This document shows positions 7,726 to 17,307 of a stretch of DNA of 56,776 nt, piece by piece. Origin of the DNA: Duncaniella sp. (GTDB lineage: Bacteria; Bacteroidota; Bacteroidia; Bacteroidales; Muribaculaceae); the NCBI GenBank assembly GCA_029061025.1, contig JAIDSW010000076.1, positions 1 to 56,776 on the forward strand, written 5' to 3'. The first letter of the stretch is position 1. Each line of letters opens with the position of its first letter. A model generated the notes under the pieces. It did not search any database, was not told the DNA's origin, and worked only from the letters and a program-made list of their open reading frames with translations. Both the position numbers and the translations under genes were made by a program.

Positions 7726-9972
7726 ATGGAGCAATATAACCTTACACCCGAGCAGGAAGAACAACTCGTCGACCGCGAGTTTCGCGACCTGCTCGACGGA
7801 TACCTCAGAAGCAATCACCGCAAGAAAGTCGAGATAATAGAGCGCGCTTTCAGCTTCGCCAAGGAAGCTCACAAAGGTGTGCGCCGCCGCTCGGGCGAAC
7901 CATACATACTTCATCCTATAGCTGTGGCAAAGATCGCCAGCCGCGAGATAGGTCTCGGCTCAACATCGATATGTGCGGCTTTGCTCCACGACGTTGTGGA
8001 AGATACCGAGTATACCGTAGAAGATATCGAGCAGCACTTCGGAAAGAAGATTGCGATGATCGTGGAAGGTCTTACCAAAATTTCCGGCGGTATTTTCGGC
8101 GACAAGGCTTCGGCTCAGGCCGAGAATTTCCGCAAACTGCTGCTGACGATGAGCGAGGACATCAGAGTGGTGCTCATAAAGATGGCCGACCGACTGCACA
8201 ACATGCGCACCCTCGGCTCAATGGCTCCCAACAAGCAGTATAAAATCGCAGGCGAGACATTATATATATATGCGCCTCTGGCTCACCGTCTGGGTCTGTT
8301 TGAGATAAAGACCGAGCTTGAGGATCTCAGCTTCAAATATGAGCATCCCAAGGAATATGCCCGCATAGAGCAACTGATCAAAAACACCTCGGAGGACCGC
8401 GACGCGCTCTACACGGAGTTTGCCGCACCCATCCATGCGCGCCTCAACGAAATGGGTATTCAGTACGAAGCCCGCAACAGACTCAAATCCATCTACTCGA
8501 TATGGCGCAAGATGGAGACGAAACATATCCCCTTTGAGGAGGTCTATGACCTTTTCGCCATGCGCATCATATTTGACTGCCCCGATCTGAGCAAGGAAAA
8601 GGAGACATGCTATAAAATCTACGCCGCCATCACCGACCTCTACCGCCCGCACCCCGAGCGCACACGCGACTGGATCACCAACCCCAAGGCCAACGGCTAT
8701 CAGGCGCTCCACGTCACCCTCATGGGACCCGACGGTCACTGGATCGAAGTGCAGATACGCTCGCGCCGCATGGATGAAATAGCTGAAAAAGGCTTCGCCG
8801 CCCACTGGAAATACAAGCAGGGTGAAAGCGACGAGGAAAGCGAGCTCTCGGAGTGGCTCTCGACCATCAAAGACATTCTGGAAGATCCCACCCCGAGCGC
8901 AATCGACTTCCTCGACACGCTGAAACTGAATCTATTCTCATCAGAAATCGCCGTATTCACCCCCAAGGGCGAGATCATCACGCTGCCGGCCAATTCGTCG
9001 GTGCTCGACGTGGCATTCTCGCTCCACTCCGAGATAGGCACACACTGCATCGCGGCTAAGGTCAACCACAAGCTCGTGCCCCTGAGCCATCGCCTGCAGA
9101 GCGGCGACCAGGTAGAAATCCTAACATCCCAGTCACAGACACCCAAGCCCGAGTGGGAAAACTTCCTGTCGTCGGCCAAAGCCAAGACTCGCCTGCGCAA
9201 GGAACTGCGCCGCATTCAGCAGCCTCTCATGGAGAAGGGCAAGCAGATATTCGACAAATTCCTCGCCGACAAAAACATCACCCTCAACAACAATGTACTG
9301 ACCAAGATACTCGGCACCTACAAGGTGGCCAACCGCGAGGAGCTTTTCTACAAGCTCGGCAGCGGCGAGATATCGATAGACGATTATCTGAACGAAAGCA
9401 CATCGTCGCGCGCCCGCTCACTCATTTCCAAGATATTTTCCCTCGGACTGGGAGGCGGAAAGAAAAAGAAAGAAAAGACCGAAGCTCAACCCGACACCAA
9501 AGCCGCCCGACCGAAAATCAACACTAAAGAGAAATATGTGCTGAAATACAACGACCGCGAGCGGAACTTCGTATTCGCCGACTGCTGCCGCCCCATTCCC
9601 GGCGACGAGGTGATGGGGTTCATCAACGACAACGGAGAGGTGGAGGTGCATGAGCTTACCTGCCCGCGCGCTCAGGTGCTCAAGGCAAGCTACGGCCCCC
9701 GCATCGTTGCCACGAGCTGGGATCATGTCGCAGGCTCGTTCCACGCCGTAATCAACATCGAGGGCATCGACCGCCACGGCATACTTCAGGAACTCACCGG
9801 ACTTATCTCGACCCAGCTCAACATCAATATACGCAGCCTCAACATCGAGGCTCACGACGAAGTGTTCACATGCCGCCTCGGCGTACTGGTGCGTGACACC
9901 GACACCGTGACGCTCCTGTGCAAAAACATCCTAAAAATCGACGGAGTAAAGAGCGCCGTGCGCGCCCGTTGA
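7726..9972 (+). CDS. Bifunctional (p)ppGpp synthetase/hydrolase (RelA/SpoT family)
   Basis: This long RSH enzyme makes and degrades the alarmone (p)ppGpp. At 748 residues it has the complete layout. The N-terminal HD hydrolase has HD at 88-89 and ED at 92-93 (LLHDVVEDT) plus MADRLHNMRTL. The synthetase domain has RLKSIYSIWRKM and WITNPKANGYQALHVT. A TGS domain (VFTPKGEIITLPANSSVLD) lies near 410-470, a conserved-cysteine region has FADCCRPIPGDEV, and an ACT domain forms the last 75 residues. The intact HDxxED motif predicts that the hydrolase is active. Only 15 bp separate it from the next gene, a probable c-di-AMP phosphodiesterase. Confidence 0.95.
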   Translation: MEQYNLTPEQEEQLVDREFRDLLDGYLRSNHRKKVEIIERAFSFAKEAHKGVRRRSGEPYILHPIAVAKIASREIGLGSTSICAALLHDVVEDTEYTVEDIEQHFGKKIAMIVEGLTKISGGIFGDKASAQAENFRKLLLTMSEDIRVVLIKMADRLHNMRTLGSMAPNKQYKIAGETLYIYAPLAHRLGLFEIKTELEDLSFKYEHPKEYARIEQLIKNTSEDRDALYTEFAAPIHARLNEMGIQYEARNRLKSIYSIWRKMETKHIPFEEVYDLFAMRIIFDCPDLSKEKETCYKIYAAITDLYRPHPERTRDWITNPKANGYQALHVTLMGPDGHWIEVQIRSRRMDEIAEKGFAAHWKYKQGESDEESELSEWLSTIKDILEDPTPSAIDFLDTLKLNLFSSEIAVFTPKGEIITLPANSSVLDVAFSLHSEIGTHCIAAKVNHKLVPLSHRLQSGDQVEILTSQSQTPKPEWENFLSSAKAKTRLRKELRRIQQPLMEKGKQIFDKFLADKNITLNNNVLTKILGTYKVANREELFYKLGSGEISIDDYLNESTSSRARSLISKIFSLGLGGGKKKKEKTEAQPDTKAARPKINTKEKYVLKYNDRERNFVFADCCRPIPGDEVMGFINDNGEVEVHELTCPRAQVLKASYGPRIVATSWDHVAGSFHAVINIEGIDRHGILQELTGLISTQLNINIRSLNIEAHDEVFTCRLGVLVRDTDTVTLLCKNILKIDGVKSAVRAR

Positions 9973-9987
9973 TAAGTCGACACGCCT

Positions 9988-12081
9988 ATGAAACTATCCA
10001 AGAAATCCATGTGGCTCCGTGCCATATATTTTGTGGTGGCGGTAGCCGCTATCGTCTACTTCCTGCCGCGCACCAGTCAGCGCGAATATGTGTATGAGGA
10101 AAACCGCCCGTGGAGCTACGGTCTCCTCACCGCTCCCTTTGACATCCCCGTGCACCTCGACTCGGTTTCGGCACGCCACGTAAAAGACAGCATCGACTCG
10201 AAATTCGAGCCGGTATTTATCCGCGATTCCAATGCCGAGAAGCTCATAGTGGGCGAAATTTCCTCACGCCTCAACTCCACCGACACACTCAACATCTCGC
10301 CCACTGAGAAAAACGAAATCATAGCCCGCGTGCGCAAAATCTACAGCGACGGCATAGTGTCGCGCGCTGTATATGCCGAAATCCGCTCGGGCCGACTCCC
10401 GGCTGTGCGCTTCATCCACGACAATATCTCCATGTCGATGCCTACGGGTCAATTCCTGTCGGTAATCCGCGCCTACGAGAAACTCGACTCGTCGTTCCGC
10501 TCGCCCCACGTCCATTCGGCAATCGCGGCAATACATCTTTCAGAGCTGCTTGAGCCCAACATACGCCCTGATTCGGCACTTACCGAGCGCCTGCTCTCCG
10601 ACGCCTATCTCAAAGCCATGGCACCGGTAGGTGTGATACAGACCGGAGAGCGCATAATCGACAAGGGCGAGGTGGTGACGCCGCGCCTTGCCACCGTGCT
10701 CCGCACCTATGAGGAGATGCTCGCCGAGCGCTCCACCGAGGTGGATGCAAGCAGCTATTATCCCATAGCCGGACAGACGCTCTACGTCATCATACTCTTC
10801 GCAATCCTCTACTGCTACTTCATTTATTTCCGCCCGCAGTATTTCAGCAACGATTCGATGATGCTCTTCGTGATGAGCGCCATCACGGCATTGTCGCTGT
10901 TTGCGTTTGCGATGGATGCCACTTTCCGCCACGGCATCTATCTTGTGCCGTTCACCATCCTGCCTATCATCACTGAGATATTCATGGACTCGCGCACGGC
11001 GCTGTATACATTTCTCATCGAGATATTCATCTGCGCGATACTGCCATCGTTTGCCCTGGAGTTTATCTTCGTGCAGTTTGTGGCGGGAGTAGTGGCGATA
11101 GACTCGCTCAACGACCTCGCGCGCCGCTCGCAGCTGATACGCACCGCCGTGCTCATCCTGCTGTCGTATTGCCTCTCATATGTAGCCATCGAACTGATGA
11201 CAAGCGGCTCGATCGAGAATCTCCAGCCGCGCATGTTCGGGCTGTTTGCCATCAACGGCGTGCTCGTATCGTTCTGCTACGTGCTCATATTCATATTCGA
11301 GCGCATATTCGGCTTCACTTCCCGCGTGACCCTCGTGGAGCTCAGCGATATTAACAATCCGCTGCTCCGTGAGCTGTCGGAGGAATGTCCCGGCACGTTC
11401 CAGCACTCGATGCAGGTGTCGAATCTTTCGGCCGAGGCAGCCCGCCGCATCGGCGCCAACGTGCAGCTCGTGAGAGCCGGCGCCCTGTATCACGACATAG
11501 GCAAAATCAAGAATCCCGCTTTCTACACTGAAAATCAGCACGGTGTAAATCCCCACGACGCACTCGACCCGCTCCAGAGCGCGCGTGTCATCACCGGACA
11601 TGTGACCGAAGGATTGAAGATGGCCGAGAAAAACAAGCTGCCGCAGATCATCCGCTCATTCATCTCCGAGCACCATGGCCGCGGCACCGCAAGATACTTC
11701 TACACCACCTACTGCAATACCCATCCTGACGAGACGGTCGACAAAGCCCCGTTCAGTTATCCCGGCCCCAACCCCACATCGAAAGAGACCTCCATACTCA
11801 TGATGGCCGATGCCGTGGAAGCCTCATCGCGCTCACTGAAAGACTATTCACCCGAAGCGATACAGAATCTTGTCAACCGTATAATCGACACGCAGATCGC
11901 CGAGGGACTGCACAACGATTCGCCCATATCGTTCCGCGACGTTCAGGAAATCAAGGATGTATTCGTGCAGCGACTCCGCACCATGTACCATACCCGCATT
12001 TCCTATCCCGACCTGAAGAAAAATCCCGAAGAGACCGCTCAACCCTCACCTTCGGCCGACGTTAATAACAATAAAGCATAA
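9988..12081 (+). CDS. pgpH: 7TM-HD cyclic-di-AMP phosphodiesterase (PgpH-like)
   Basis: PgpH-type proteins hydrolyse the second messenger c-di-AMP. The 697-residue protein has an N-terminal membrane segment (about 9-27) and an extracytoplasmic domain to about 255. A block of about seven hydrophobic helices follows (about 256-440), then a cytoplasmic HD domain with TFQHSMQVSNLS, GALYHDIGKI and EHHGRGTARYF. This is the 7TMR-HDED layout. The gene is 15 bp after the RSH gene and almost certainly shares its transcript, which places the enzymes for two nucleotide second messengers under one promoter. The Pro/Ser tail after about 680 looks disordered. Confidence 0.9.
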   Translation: MKLSKKSMWLRAIYFVVAVAAIVYFLPRTSQREYVYEENRPWSYGLLTAPFDIPVHLDSVSARHVKDSIDSKFEPVFIRDSNAEKLIVGEISSRLNSTDTLNISPTEKNEIIARVRKIYSDGIVSRAVYAEIRSGRLPAVRFIHDNISMSMPTGQFLSVIRAYEKLDSSFRSPHVHSAIAAIHLSELLEPNIRPDSALTERLLSDAYLKAMAPVGVIQTGERIIDKGEVVTPRLATVLRTYEEMLAERSTEVDASSYYPIAGQTLYVIILFAILYCYFIYFRPQYFSNDSMMLFVMSAITALSLFAFAMDATFRHGIYLVPFTILPIITEIFMDSRTALYTFLIEIFICAILPSFALEFIFVQFVAGVVAIDSLNDLARRSQLIRTAVLILLSYCLSYVAIELMTSGSIENLQPRMFGLFAINGVLVSFCYVLIFIFERIFGFTSRVTLVELSDINNPLLRELSEECPGTFQHSMQVSNLSAEAARRIGANVQLVRAGALYHDIGKIKNPAFYTENQHGVNPHDALDPLQSARVITGHVTEGLKMAEKNKLPQIIRSFISEHHGRGTARYFYTTYCNTHPDETVDKAPFSYPGPNPTSKETSILMMADAVEASSRSLKDYSPEAIQNLVNRIIDTQIAEGLHNDSPISFRDVQEIKDVFVQRLRTMYHTRISYPDLKKNPEETAQPSPSADVNNNKA

Positions 12082-12093
12082 TTACACGAAAGA

Positions 12094-12579
12094 ATGTCAA
12101 CCGTAACAATCATAATCGCGGGCATTATAGCCCTTGGTGCCGTCGTGGCATCGTTCATTTCACGCCCGTGGGCTCCCGCGGCCGCATTTATAGCGCTCGC
12201 TATCGCGGGCAGCTCCGACGGAGCCGATATTTCAGGCGCCACCTTGATATTCTGGATGGCCGCAGCCGTTATAGTCACGATCATAGTGATGACTCTGCCA
12301 CGCACCGTGGCGCGCTCCACCACAGGCGTAGCCTACATAGCCGGCGCAGCGCTGGCGGGTCTGTTCATCGGTATCTGCATCAGCCATGCGGCTATAATAA
12401 TCGGCACGGTCACGGGCGCGATACTTGGCGCGATCGCCTACTGCCGCACACCATCGGGACGCGCGCTGGGATTTCCCGGTAAAAAGGCTGTAAACTATCT
12501 TTGCGCCAAGGCATTTCCCATCGTAATCACATTCTGTATCGCGGGCGAACTAATAGCCGCCGTCACCATGTCGATATGA
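12094..12579 (+). CDS. Small multi-pass membrane protein of unknown function
   Basis: A 161-residue protein rich in Ala, Ile and Gly, with about five hydrophobic segments (about 4-18, 24-38, 45-65, 77-115 and 137-160). I recognise no family. Small-residue motifs such as AGAALAGLFIG suggest tight helix packing. It starts 12 bp after the pgpH-like gene and its TGA overlaps the ATG of the next gene (ATGA), so it belongs to the same operon. It may be a partner of the phosphodiesterase or of the following DUF4919-like protein, but nothing in the sequence decides this. Confidence 0.75.
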   Translation: MSTVTIIIAGIIALGAVVASFISRPWAPAAAFIALAIAGSSDGADISGATLIFWMAAAVIVTIIVMTLPRTVARSTTGVAYIAGAALAGLFIGICISHAAIIIGTVTGAILGAIAYCRTPSGRALGFPGKKAVNYLCAKAFPIVITFCIAGELIAAVTMSI

Positions 12580-13292
12580 AACGCACTCTCGCAATCATCA
12601 TAGCCGTCGCAGCGTGCATCGCCGGTGCATGTGCCGCCGTGCTTCCCCAACTCAACCGCGAGAAGCCCGATATGGCGCAGATCAAGCGCGAAATCAACGA
12701 CCGCACCTCGCCCTACTATTACCCGCGGCTCATGGAGGAATTCATGCGCAACGACACGCTCATGAAGATCGATAAATACCGCCATCTCTATCTGGGCTAC
12801 ATGTTTCAGGAAGATTACACGCCCTACCGCTCCAAGGAGAGCAAGATGCGCTTCGCCATCCGCGAAAAAGACCATCATCAGCTCACCCGTCAGGAATGTG
12901 ACTCGGTGATAGCCGACGCCGAAGCGGGTCTTGCCGACAATCCTTTCGATCTGCGACGCATGACGCTCCTTATCGCGGCCCTCAACGAAAAGGGTAAGAC
13001 CAATCTTGCCAAGATATGGCAATACAAGCTCGACTATCTGCTTATGGCCATTATATCCACCGGTACCGGACTTGATGAAGAAAATGCCTGGTATGTGATA
13101 GAGCCGCAGCATGAATATGTGCTGCTCAATGCAATGGGCTATATAGTCGACGATCATCTGTTTTATGACCCGTGCTATGAATATATCACCGTCACCGATA
13201 CTCAGGGGCGGCAGGCGGGAGGATATTACTTCAACATATCCAATCTGCTTGAGGAATATTTCAGAAAGCATCCCGATGAGCTCGATGAATAG
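12576..13292 (+). CDS. Exported DUF4919-like protein
   Basis: I take the start as the ATG at 12576, overlapping the upstream stop by 4 bp. It gives a good signal peptide (MKRTLAIIIAVAACIAGACA) and 238 residues. A longer frame opens at 12501 but lies inside the membrane-protein gene. The segments YYYPRLMEEFMRNDTLMKIDKYRHLYLGY-like (split across about 47-75), FAIREKDHH and YYFNISNLLEEYF resemble the Bacteroidetes family DUF4919, whose function is unknown. The family assignment is from memory of its motifs. It is predicted to be periplasmic. Confidence 0.75.
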   Translation: MKRTLAIIIAVAACIAGACAAVLPQLNREKPDMAQIKREINDRTSPYYYPRLMEEFMRNDTLMKIDKYRHLYLGYMFQEDYTPYRSKESKMRFAIREKDHHQLTRQECDSVIADAEAGLADNPFDLRRMTLLIAALNEKGKTNLAKIWQYKLDYLLMAIISTGTGLDEENAWYVIEPQHEYVLLNAMGYIVDDHLFYDPCYEYITVTDTQGRQAGGYYFNISNLLEEYFRKHPDELDE

Positions 13293-13329
13293 CCCCATTC
13301 CGCGCTCCTGCAGTTAATCACATTTCACA

Positions 13330-14343
13330 ATGATACGCAACTATATCACTACTGTAATCATATCGACGGTGCTCGCCTTGGCTGCCGCATGCTCAAGCGG
13401 CGACCGCTTTGAAATCGACTGCGAAATCAGCGGCCTTGACAACGGCAGCGTCGACATGATATACTTCAACGGAGGCTTTAACGCCGTCACAGCTCATGCC
13501 TCCGATTCCCGCGTGAAACTCTCCGGCCGAACCGAGATACCGGCTCTCGTGGACGTGTGGGACAGCGACGGCCGGCTGCTGTTTTCGCTCATCGCCGTCA
13601 ACGGCGACCGCCTCAAGGTGAAGATGGAGCTTGACAATCCTTCATCGGCCGTAATCGAGGGTAATGAGGAATCGGAACTGCTGTCGCGCTTCCGCGCCGA
13701 CAACTCCGCTCTGCTCGCCGCCGGCCCCTCGGCAAGTCTCAACCTGGCAGTGGAGCGCTTCATCATGTCCAATCCCTCGTCGCGTGCCGCCACGGTGGCG
13801 CTCATGACCATCTATGACCTCAACGCCGACCCCGTAAAAGCCGATTCACTCCTCAACCGCCTCGACGCCGATGCACGCAATCTCACATCCATACGCGACT
13901 TCTCGCGCACACTCGCCGTAGCCTCGGCTTCGGTGGCCTACGAGCAAGTGCGCCCCATCACATTCCACGTCAGCACTGACTCCACGGTAGAATTCATACC
14001 CTACCGCCACAAATACTCCCTGTTGGCCGTGACAACCTCCCCTGCCGACACATCATCGGCACGCATCATGCGCGCCCTCAGGAGCGATTTCAGCGACAAA
14101 AAGCTCAATATAGTGGAAACCTCCGTCGTGGCCGACTCGGCGCGCTGGCGGGCCTCCACAGCAGGCGACACGGCCACGTGGTCACAGACATGGCTGCCCG
14201 GTGGCCTCGGTAATCCCACGCTGTCGCTCCTCGCCATACCCGCGGCACCGTATTTCATAGCCGTGGACTCGACGGGTAAACAGTTATACCGCGGATTTTC
14301 TCCTGCCGAGGCCGATTCCGTCCTCCGCTCCCGTATCAAATAA
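13330..14343 (+). CDS. DUF4369-type lipoprotein with thioredoxin-like C-terminus
   Basis: A 337-residue lipoprotein: the signal peptide ends in ALAAAC with the lipidated Cys at 21. The N-terminal region (about 26-110: IDCEISGLDNGSVDMIYF, LIAVNGDRLKVKMEL) has the beta-rich pattern of the DUF4369 domain found ahead of thioredoxin-like domains in Bacteroidetes. The C-terminal part ends with PYFIAVDSTGKQLYRG, like the end of an AhpC/TlpA fold, but no CxxC redox pair is visible, so it is unlikely to be a thiol oxidoreductase. It lies between the DUF4919-like gene and yifB on the same strand. Confidence 0.75.
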   Translation: MIRNYITTVIISTVLALAAACSSGDRFEIDCEISGLDNGSVDMIYFNGGFNAVTAHASDSRVKLSGRTEIPALVDVWDSDGRLLFSLIAVNGDRLKVKMELDNPSSAVIEGNEESELLSRFRADNSALLAAGPSASLNLAVERFIMSNPSSRAATVALMTIYDLNADPVKADSLLNRLDADARNLTSIRDFSRTLAVASASVAYEQVRPITFHVSTDSTVEFIPYRHKYSLLAVTTSPADTSSARIMRALRSDFSDKKLNIVETSVVADSARWRASTAGDTATWSQTWLPGGLGNPTLSLLAIPAAPYFIAVDSTGKQLYRGFSPAEADSVLRSRIK

Positions 14344-14355
14344 TTCAGGAAAACA

Positions 14356-15903
14356 ATGCTTCAGAAAACCAACGGCGCAGCCGTGCAGGGCATCGACGCC
14401 ATCCCGGTCACGATAGAGGTATCGGTGGAACGTGGCGCGCTGTTCTGCATCGTGGGCCTGCCCGACACAGCCGTCAAGGAGAGCTACCAGCGCGTGCTTT
14501 CAGCCATTACGCAATCAGGCCACTCATTTCCCCGAGCCCACATCGTAATCAACATGGCTCCGGCCGACGTGCGCAAGGAGGGAGCCGCCTACGACCTGCC
14601 CATCGCCATAGGTATCCTCACGGCGGGCTCAAATATCAGTCCGGTCGTAGACCTGAAGCGATACCTCATAATGGGCGAACTTTCGCTCGACGGCACGCTG
14701 CTGCCCATACGCGGCGTGCTACCCATGGCCATTCTCGCGCGCAAGCTCGGCTACGAAGGCATGATACTCCCGGCGGCCAATGCCACCGAGGCGGCCGTGG
14801 TCAACAATCTTGACGTGTACGGATGCTCGTCGCTGGCCGAGGTAATCGACTTCATCACCGGGGTGACGCAGCTTGAGCCCACGATAGTCAACACCCGCGA
14901 GGAATTTTTCAACGCCGCCATGAGTTTTGACTCCGATTTTATCGATGTGCGCGGTCAGGAAAATGTCAAGCGAGCCCTTGAAGTGGCATGCGCGGGCGGC
15001 CACAACATTCTGCTCGTAGGTCCTCCGGGAGCCGGCAAGTCGATGATGTCGAAGCGAATCCCGTCGATACTCCCGCCGCTGACGCTCACCGAGTCGCTCG
15101 AAACCACCAAGATACACTCCGTAGCCGGCAAACTCAAAAACGGCTCGCGGCTCATCTCCCATCGCCCCTACCGCGCGCCTCACCACACCATCTCACCCGT
15201 GGCGCTCGTGGGCGGAGGCTCCAATCCCATGCCGGGCGAAATATCGCTGGCTCATAACGGAGTACTGTTTCTCGACGAATTTCCCGAATTTTCGCGCGCC
15301 GTGCTCGAAGTCATGCGCCAGCCCCTCGAGGACAGGCATATCACCATATCGCGCGCGAAATATTCCATCGACTACCCCGCGGGCTTCATGCTCGTGGCGT
15401 CGATGAATCCGTGTCCATGCGGATACTACAACCATCCCACACGCCGGTGCACATGTCAGCCCGGAGCCGTATCCCGCTATCTCAGCCGCATATCGGGGCC
15501 GCTGCTCGACCGCATCGACCTGCAGGTGGAGATACTCCCGGTGCCATTTGAGCAACTTTCAGGACCCACCGACGGCGAGACCTCGGCACAGATACGCGAG
15601 CGTGTGATACGCGCCCGCGAGATACAGTCGCGACGCTTCGCCTCCCATGCCGGCATACACTGCAACGCCCAGATGCCCACACGGCTTCTGAACCTCTACG
15701 TAAAGCTCTCGCCCGAATGTAACGGGATACTGAAGAAAGCCATGCAGCGGTTTGACATGAGCGCCCGCGCCTACGACCGCATCCTTAAAGTGGCGCGAAC
15801 CATCGCCGACCTCGACGGCTCTGCCGAAATCCTGCCCGCCCACCTCCACGAAGCCATCTCCTACCGTAACCTCGACCGCTCCTCATGGGGCGCGACTGTA
15901 TAG
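14356..15903 (+). CDS. YifB family Mg-chelatase-like AAA+ ATPase (ComM homologue)
   Basis: YifB/ComM proteins form hexameric helicases that promote branch migration when incoming single-stranded DNA recombines with the chromosome. At 515 residues this is full length. It has an N-terminal Lon-protease-like fold (about 1-170), Walker A GPPGAGKSMMSKR, Walker B VLFLDEFPEF, the family signature ASMNPCPCGYY followed by a CxC region, and the C-terminal Mg-chelatase domain (AYDRILKVARTIADL). It ends the plus-strand run, 7 bp from the convergent metallo-hydrolase gene. Confidence 0.93.
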   Translation: MLQKTNGAAVQGIDAIPVTIEVSVERGALFCIVGLPDTAVKESYQRVLSAITQSGHSFPRAHIVINMAPADVRKEGAAYDLPIAIGILTAGSNISPVVDLKRYLIMGELSLDGTLLPIRGVLPMAILARKLGYEGMILPAANATEAAVVNNLDVYGCSSLAEVIDFITGVTQLEPTIVNTREEFFNAAMSFDSDFIDVRGQENVKRALEVACAGGHNILLVGPPGAGKSMMSKRIPSILPPLTLTESLETTKIHSVAGKLKNGSRLISHRPYRAPHHTISPVALVGGGSNPMPGEISLAHNGVLFLDEFPEFSRAVLEVMRQPLEDRHITISRAKYSIDYPAGFMLVASMNPCPCGYYNHPTRRCTCQPGAVSRYLSRISGPLLDRIDLQVEILPVPFEQLSGPTDGETSAQIRERVIRAREIQSRRFASHAGIHCNAQMPTRLLNLYVKLSPECNGILKKAMQRFDMSARAYDRILKVARTIADLDGSAEILPAHLHEAISYRNLDRSSWGATV

Positions 15904-15910
15904 GTGCAGG

Positions 15911-16537
15911 TCAGCCGAGAAGCAGGCGGCGCTCGGTGGCTACGGTGACGGGGGAGGAGTGTCCGGAGTAGAGCATGGTTTCGGGCGGGAGTGTGAGGAT
16001 ACGCTCCACTATCGACCGCTCCAGATCGCTGCGGTTGCCGCCGGGAAAGTGGGTCAGACCGGGACCGTGCTCATATAGCGTGTCACCCACAAACGCCACC
16101 TTCTCGTCCTCCGACCAATAGGTCACCGAGCCGGGTGTGTGACCCGGCGTGGCGATGACTTTTAGGGAGAAAGAATTGTTGGCCTTGAGGCGAATTGTCT
16201 CGCCGTCATACACCTCCTCATAGTGAGGCACAGTGATCGGCTGACCTACCGCACCGCTCAGATTCAGAGCCGTATCGGTGAGATAACGCGCATCGGGAGT
16301 GTAGATATATATGGGAGCCGCAAGTTTCTCGCGCAGAAGCTCGGCAGCGCCGAAGTGGTCGAAATGGCCGTGGGTCAGCAGGATTTTCTCTATAGTATAC
16401 CCGCCGCGCACCACCGCGTCATATATGACCCCGGCCTGAGCGCCGGGATCGATTATGAAACCGCTCCGGGTGTCATCGTCGATAAACAGATAGCTGTTCT
16501 CGGCGAATACACCCTGCACCTGTATCTGTCTTACCAT
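15911..16537 (-). CDS. MBL-fold metallo-hydrolase (glyoxalase II-like)
   Basis: A 208-residue metallo-beta-lactamase-fold enzyme with the metal motif LLTHGHFDH, then TPGHTPGSVTYW, VGDTLYE and a final SGHSSPV. This layout is common in small glyoxalase II-like thioester hydrolases; the substrate cannot be told from sequence. I place the start at the ATG at 16537, which has an unusually good Shine-Dalgarno (AAGGAGG at 16552-16546) eight bases upstream. The frame runs on to 16609 but would overlap the DsbA-like gene. It is the last gene of the MarR / DsbA-like operon, which suggests a role in thiol or electrophile metabolism. Confidence 0.88.
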   Translation of the reverse strand: MVRQIQVQGVFAENSYLFIDDDTRSGFIIDPGAQAGVIYDAVVRGGYTIEKILLTHGHFDHFGAAELLREKLAAPIYIYTPDARYLTDTALNLSGAVGQPITVPHYEEVYDGETIRLKANNSFSLKVIATPGHTPGSVTYWSEDEKVAFVGDTLYEHGPGLTHFPGGNRSDLERSIVERILTLPPETMLYSGHSSPVTVATERRLLLG

Positions 16538-16545
16538 AGCTTCTC

Positions 16546-16552
16546 CCTCCTT
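16546..16552 (-). promoter_or_regulatory. Strong Shine-Dalgarno deciding the hydrolase start
   Basis: AAGGAGG on the minus strand, ending eight bases before the ATG at 16537 and overlapping the stop codon of the DsbA-like gene. Such sites are uncommon in Bacteroidetes, so its presence supports the internal start rather than the longer frame. Confidence 0.7.
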
Positions 16553-17267
16553 ATAACACACATCCTTCAGGGCCGCAGGCATGCGGACGTTCCTCAGCCG
16601 GGGCGGCATCCTCGGCCTCTTTCATGCGGCGCTCGGCGCGGCGCAGAGCCTCTTTCATCGCATCGGCCGACAATGCCCCGGGCACGGCAAACTCACCGTT
16701 GAACACCATATAGGGCACGCCGCGCACGCCGCGCATCTGAGCCTCGCGCTCGTCGAAGCGCACATCGTCGGCAAAGCGGTCGGAATCAAGCACAGCCTTC
16801 ACTTTCGCCTCGTCCATGCCGGCCTCGGTGGCTACCGATACAAGCACATCACGGTCGGCCAGCACGAGATTGCGGGTGAAGTAGGCATCGAAAAGCAGAT
16901 GATTCAATTTCGTCACCGTGGCATAGTCATACTCAGCCTCGGCGAGTTTCATAAGGCGGTGGGCGTCGAATGTATTGCTGTAGCGCGTGGTGGCGTAGCG
17001 GAAATCGATACCCTCCTCACGTCCAAGTGCCGAAATATGCTCTATCTGCGCCTCGGCCTCGGGGACACTGAGACGATATTTCATGGCAAAACGCTCGGGA
17101 GTGGTGGTGGTGACCTGGCGAGGAGCGCCCGGATCGAGCTCAAACGCACGATAATCTATCTTCACATCATCGGTCATGCCGAGTTCCTCCACAGCCTTTT
17201 CGAGACGAGCCTCACCGATATAGCAGTAAGGACATGCAAAATCGCTCCATACAGTAATTGTCATCAT
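16551..17267 (-). CDS. DsbA-family (FrnE-like) thiol oxidoreductase
   Basis: A 238-residue cytoplasmic protein, with no signal peptide, that starts with a thioredoxin-like strand and CPYC at residues 12-15. An inserted helical domain with FDAHRLMKLAE follows, then the cis-Pro loop GVPYMVFNGEFAVPGA. This is the FrnE/YwbO branch of DsbA-like proteins, implicated in oxidative and disulfide stress. The C-terminus has an extra pair of Cys (HACGPEGCVL) that could form a second redox or metal site. The gene follows marR by 40 bp and precedes the metallo-hydrolase. Confidence 0.92.
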   Translation of the reverse strand: MMTITVWSDFACPYCYIGEARLEKAVEELGMTDDVKIDYRAFELDPGAPRQVTTTTPERFAMKYRLSVPEAEAQIEHISALGREEGIDFRYATTRYSNTFDAHRLMKLAEAEYDYATVTKLNHLLFDAYFTRNLVLADRDVLVSVATEAGMDEAKVKAVLDSDRFADDVRFDEREAQMRGVRGVPYMVFNGEFAVPGALSADAMKEALRRAERRMKEAEDAAPAEERPHACGPEGCVL

Positions 17268-17307
17268 AATTTGTTTCCTTTCTTCTTTTTGTTTTTATGT
17301 AAAGTTG

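Noticed and set aside
12495-13298. Open frame antisense to the DUF4919-like gene
   Set aside because: It mirrors a gene with a signal peptide and conserved motifs. No promoter or start context supports it.
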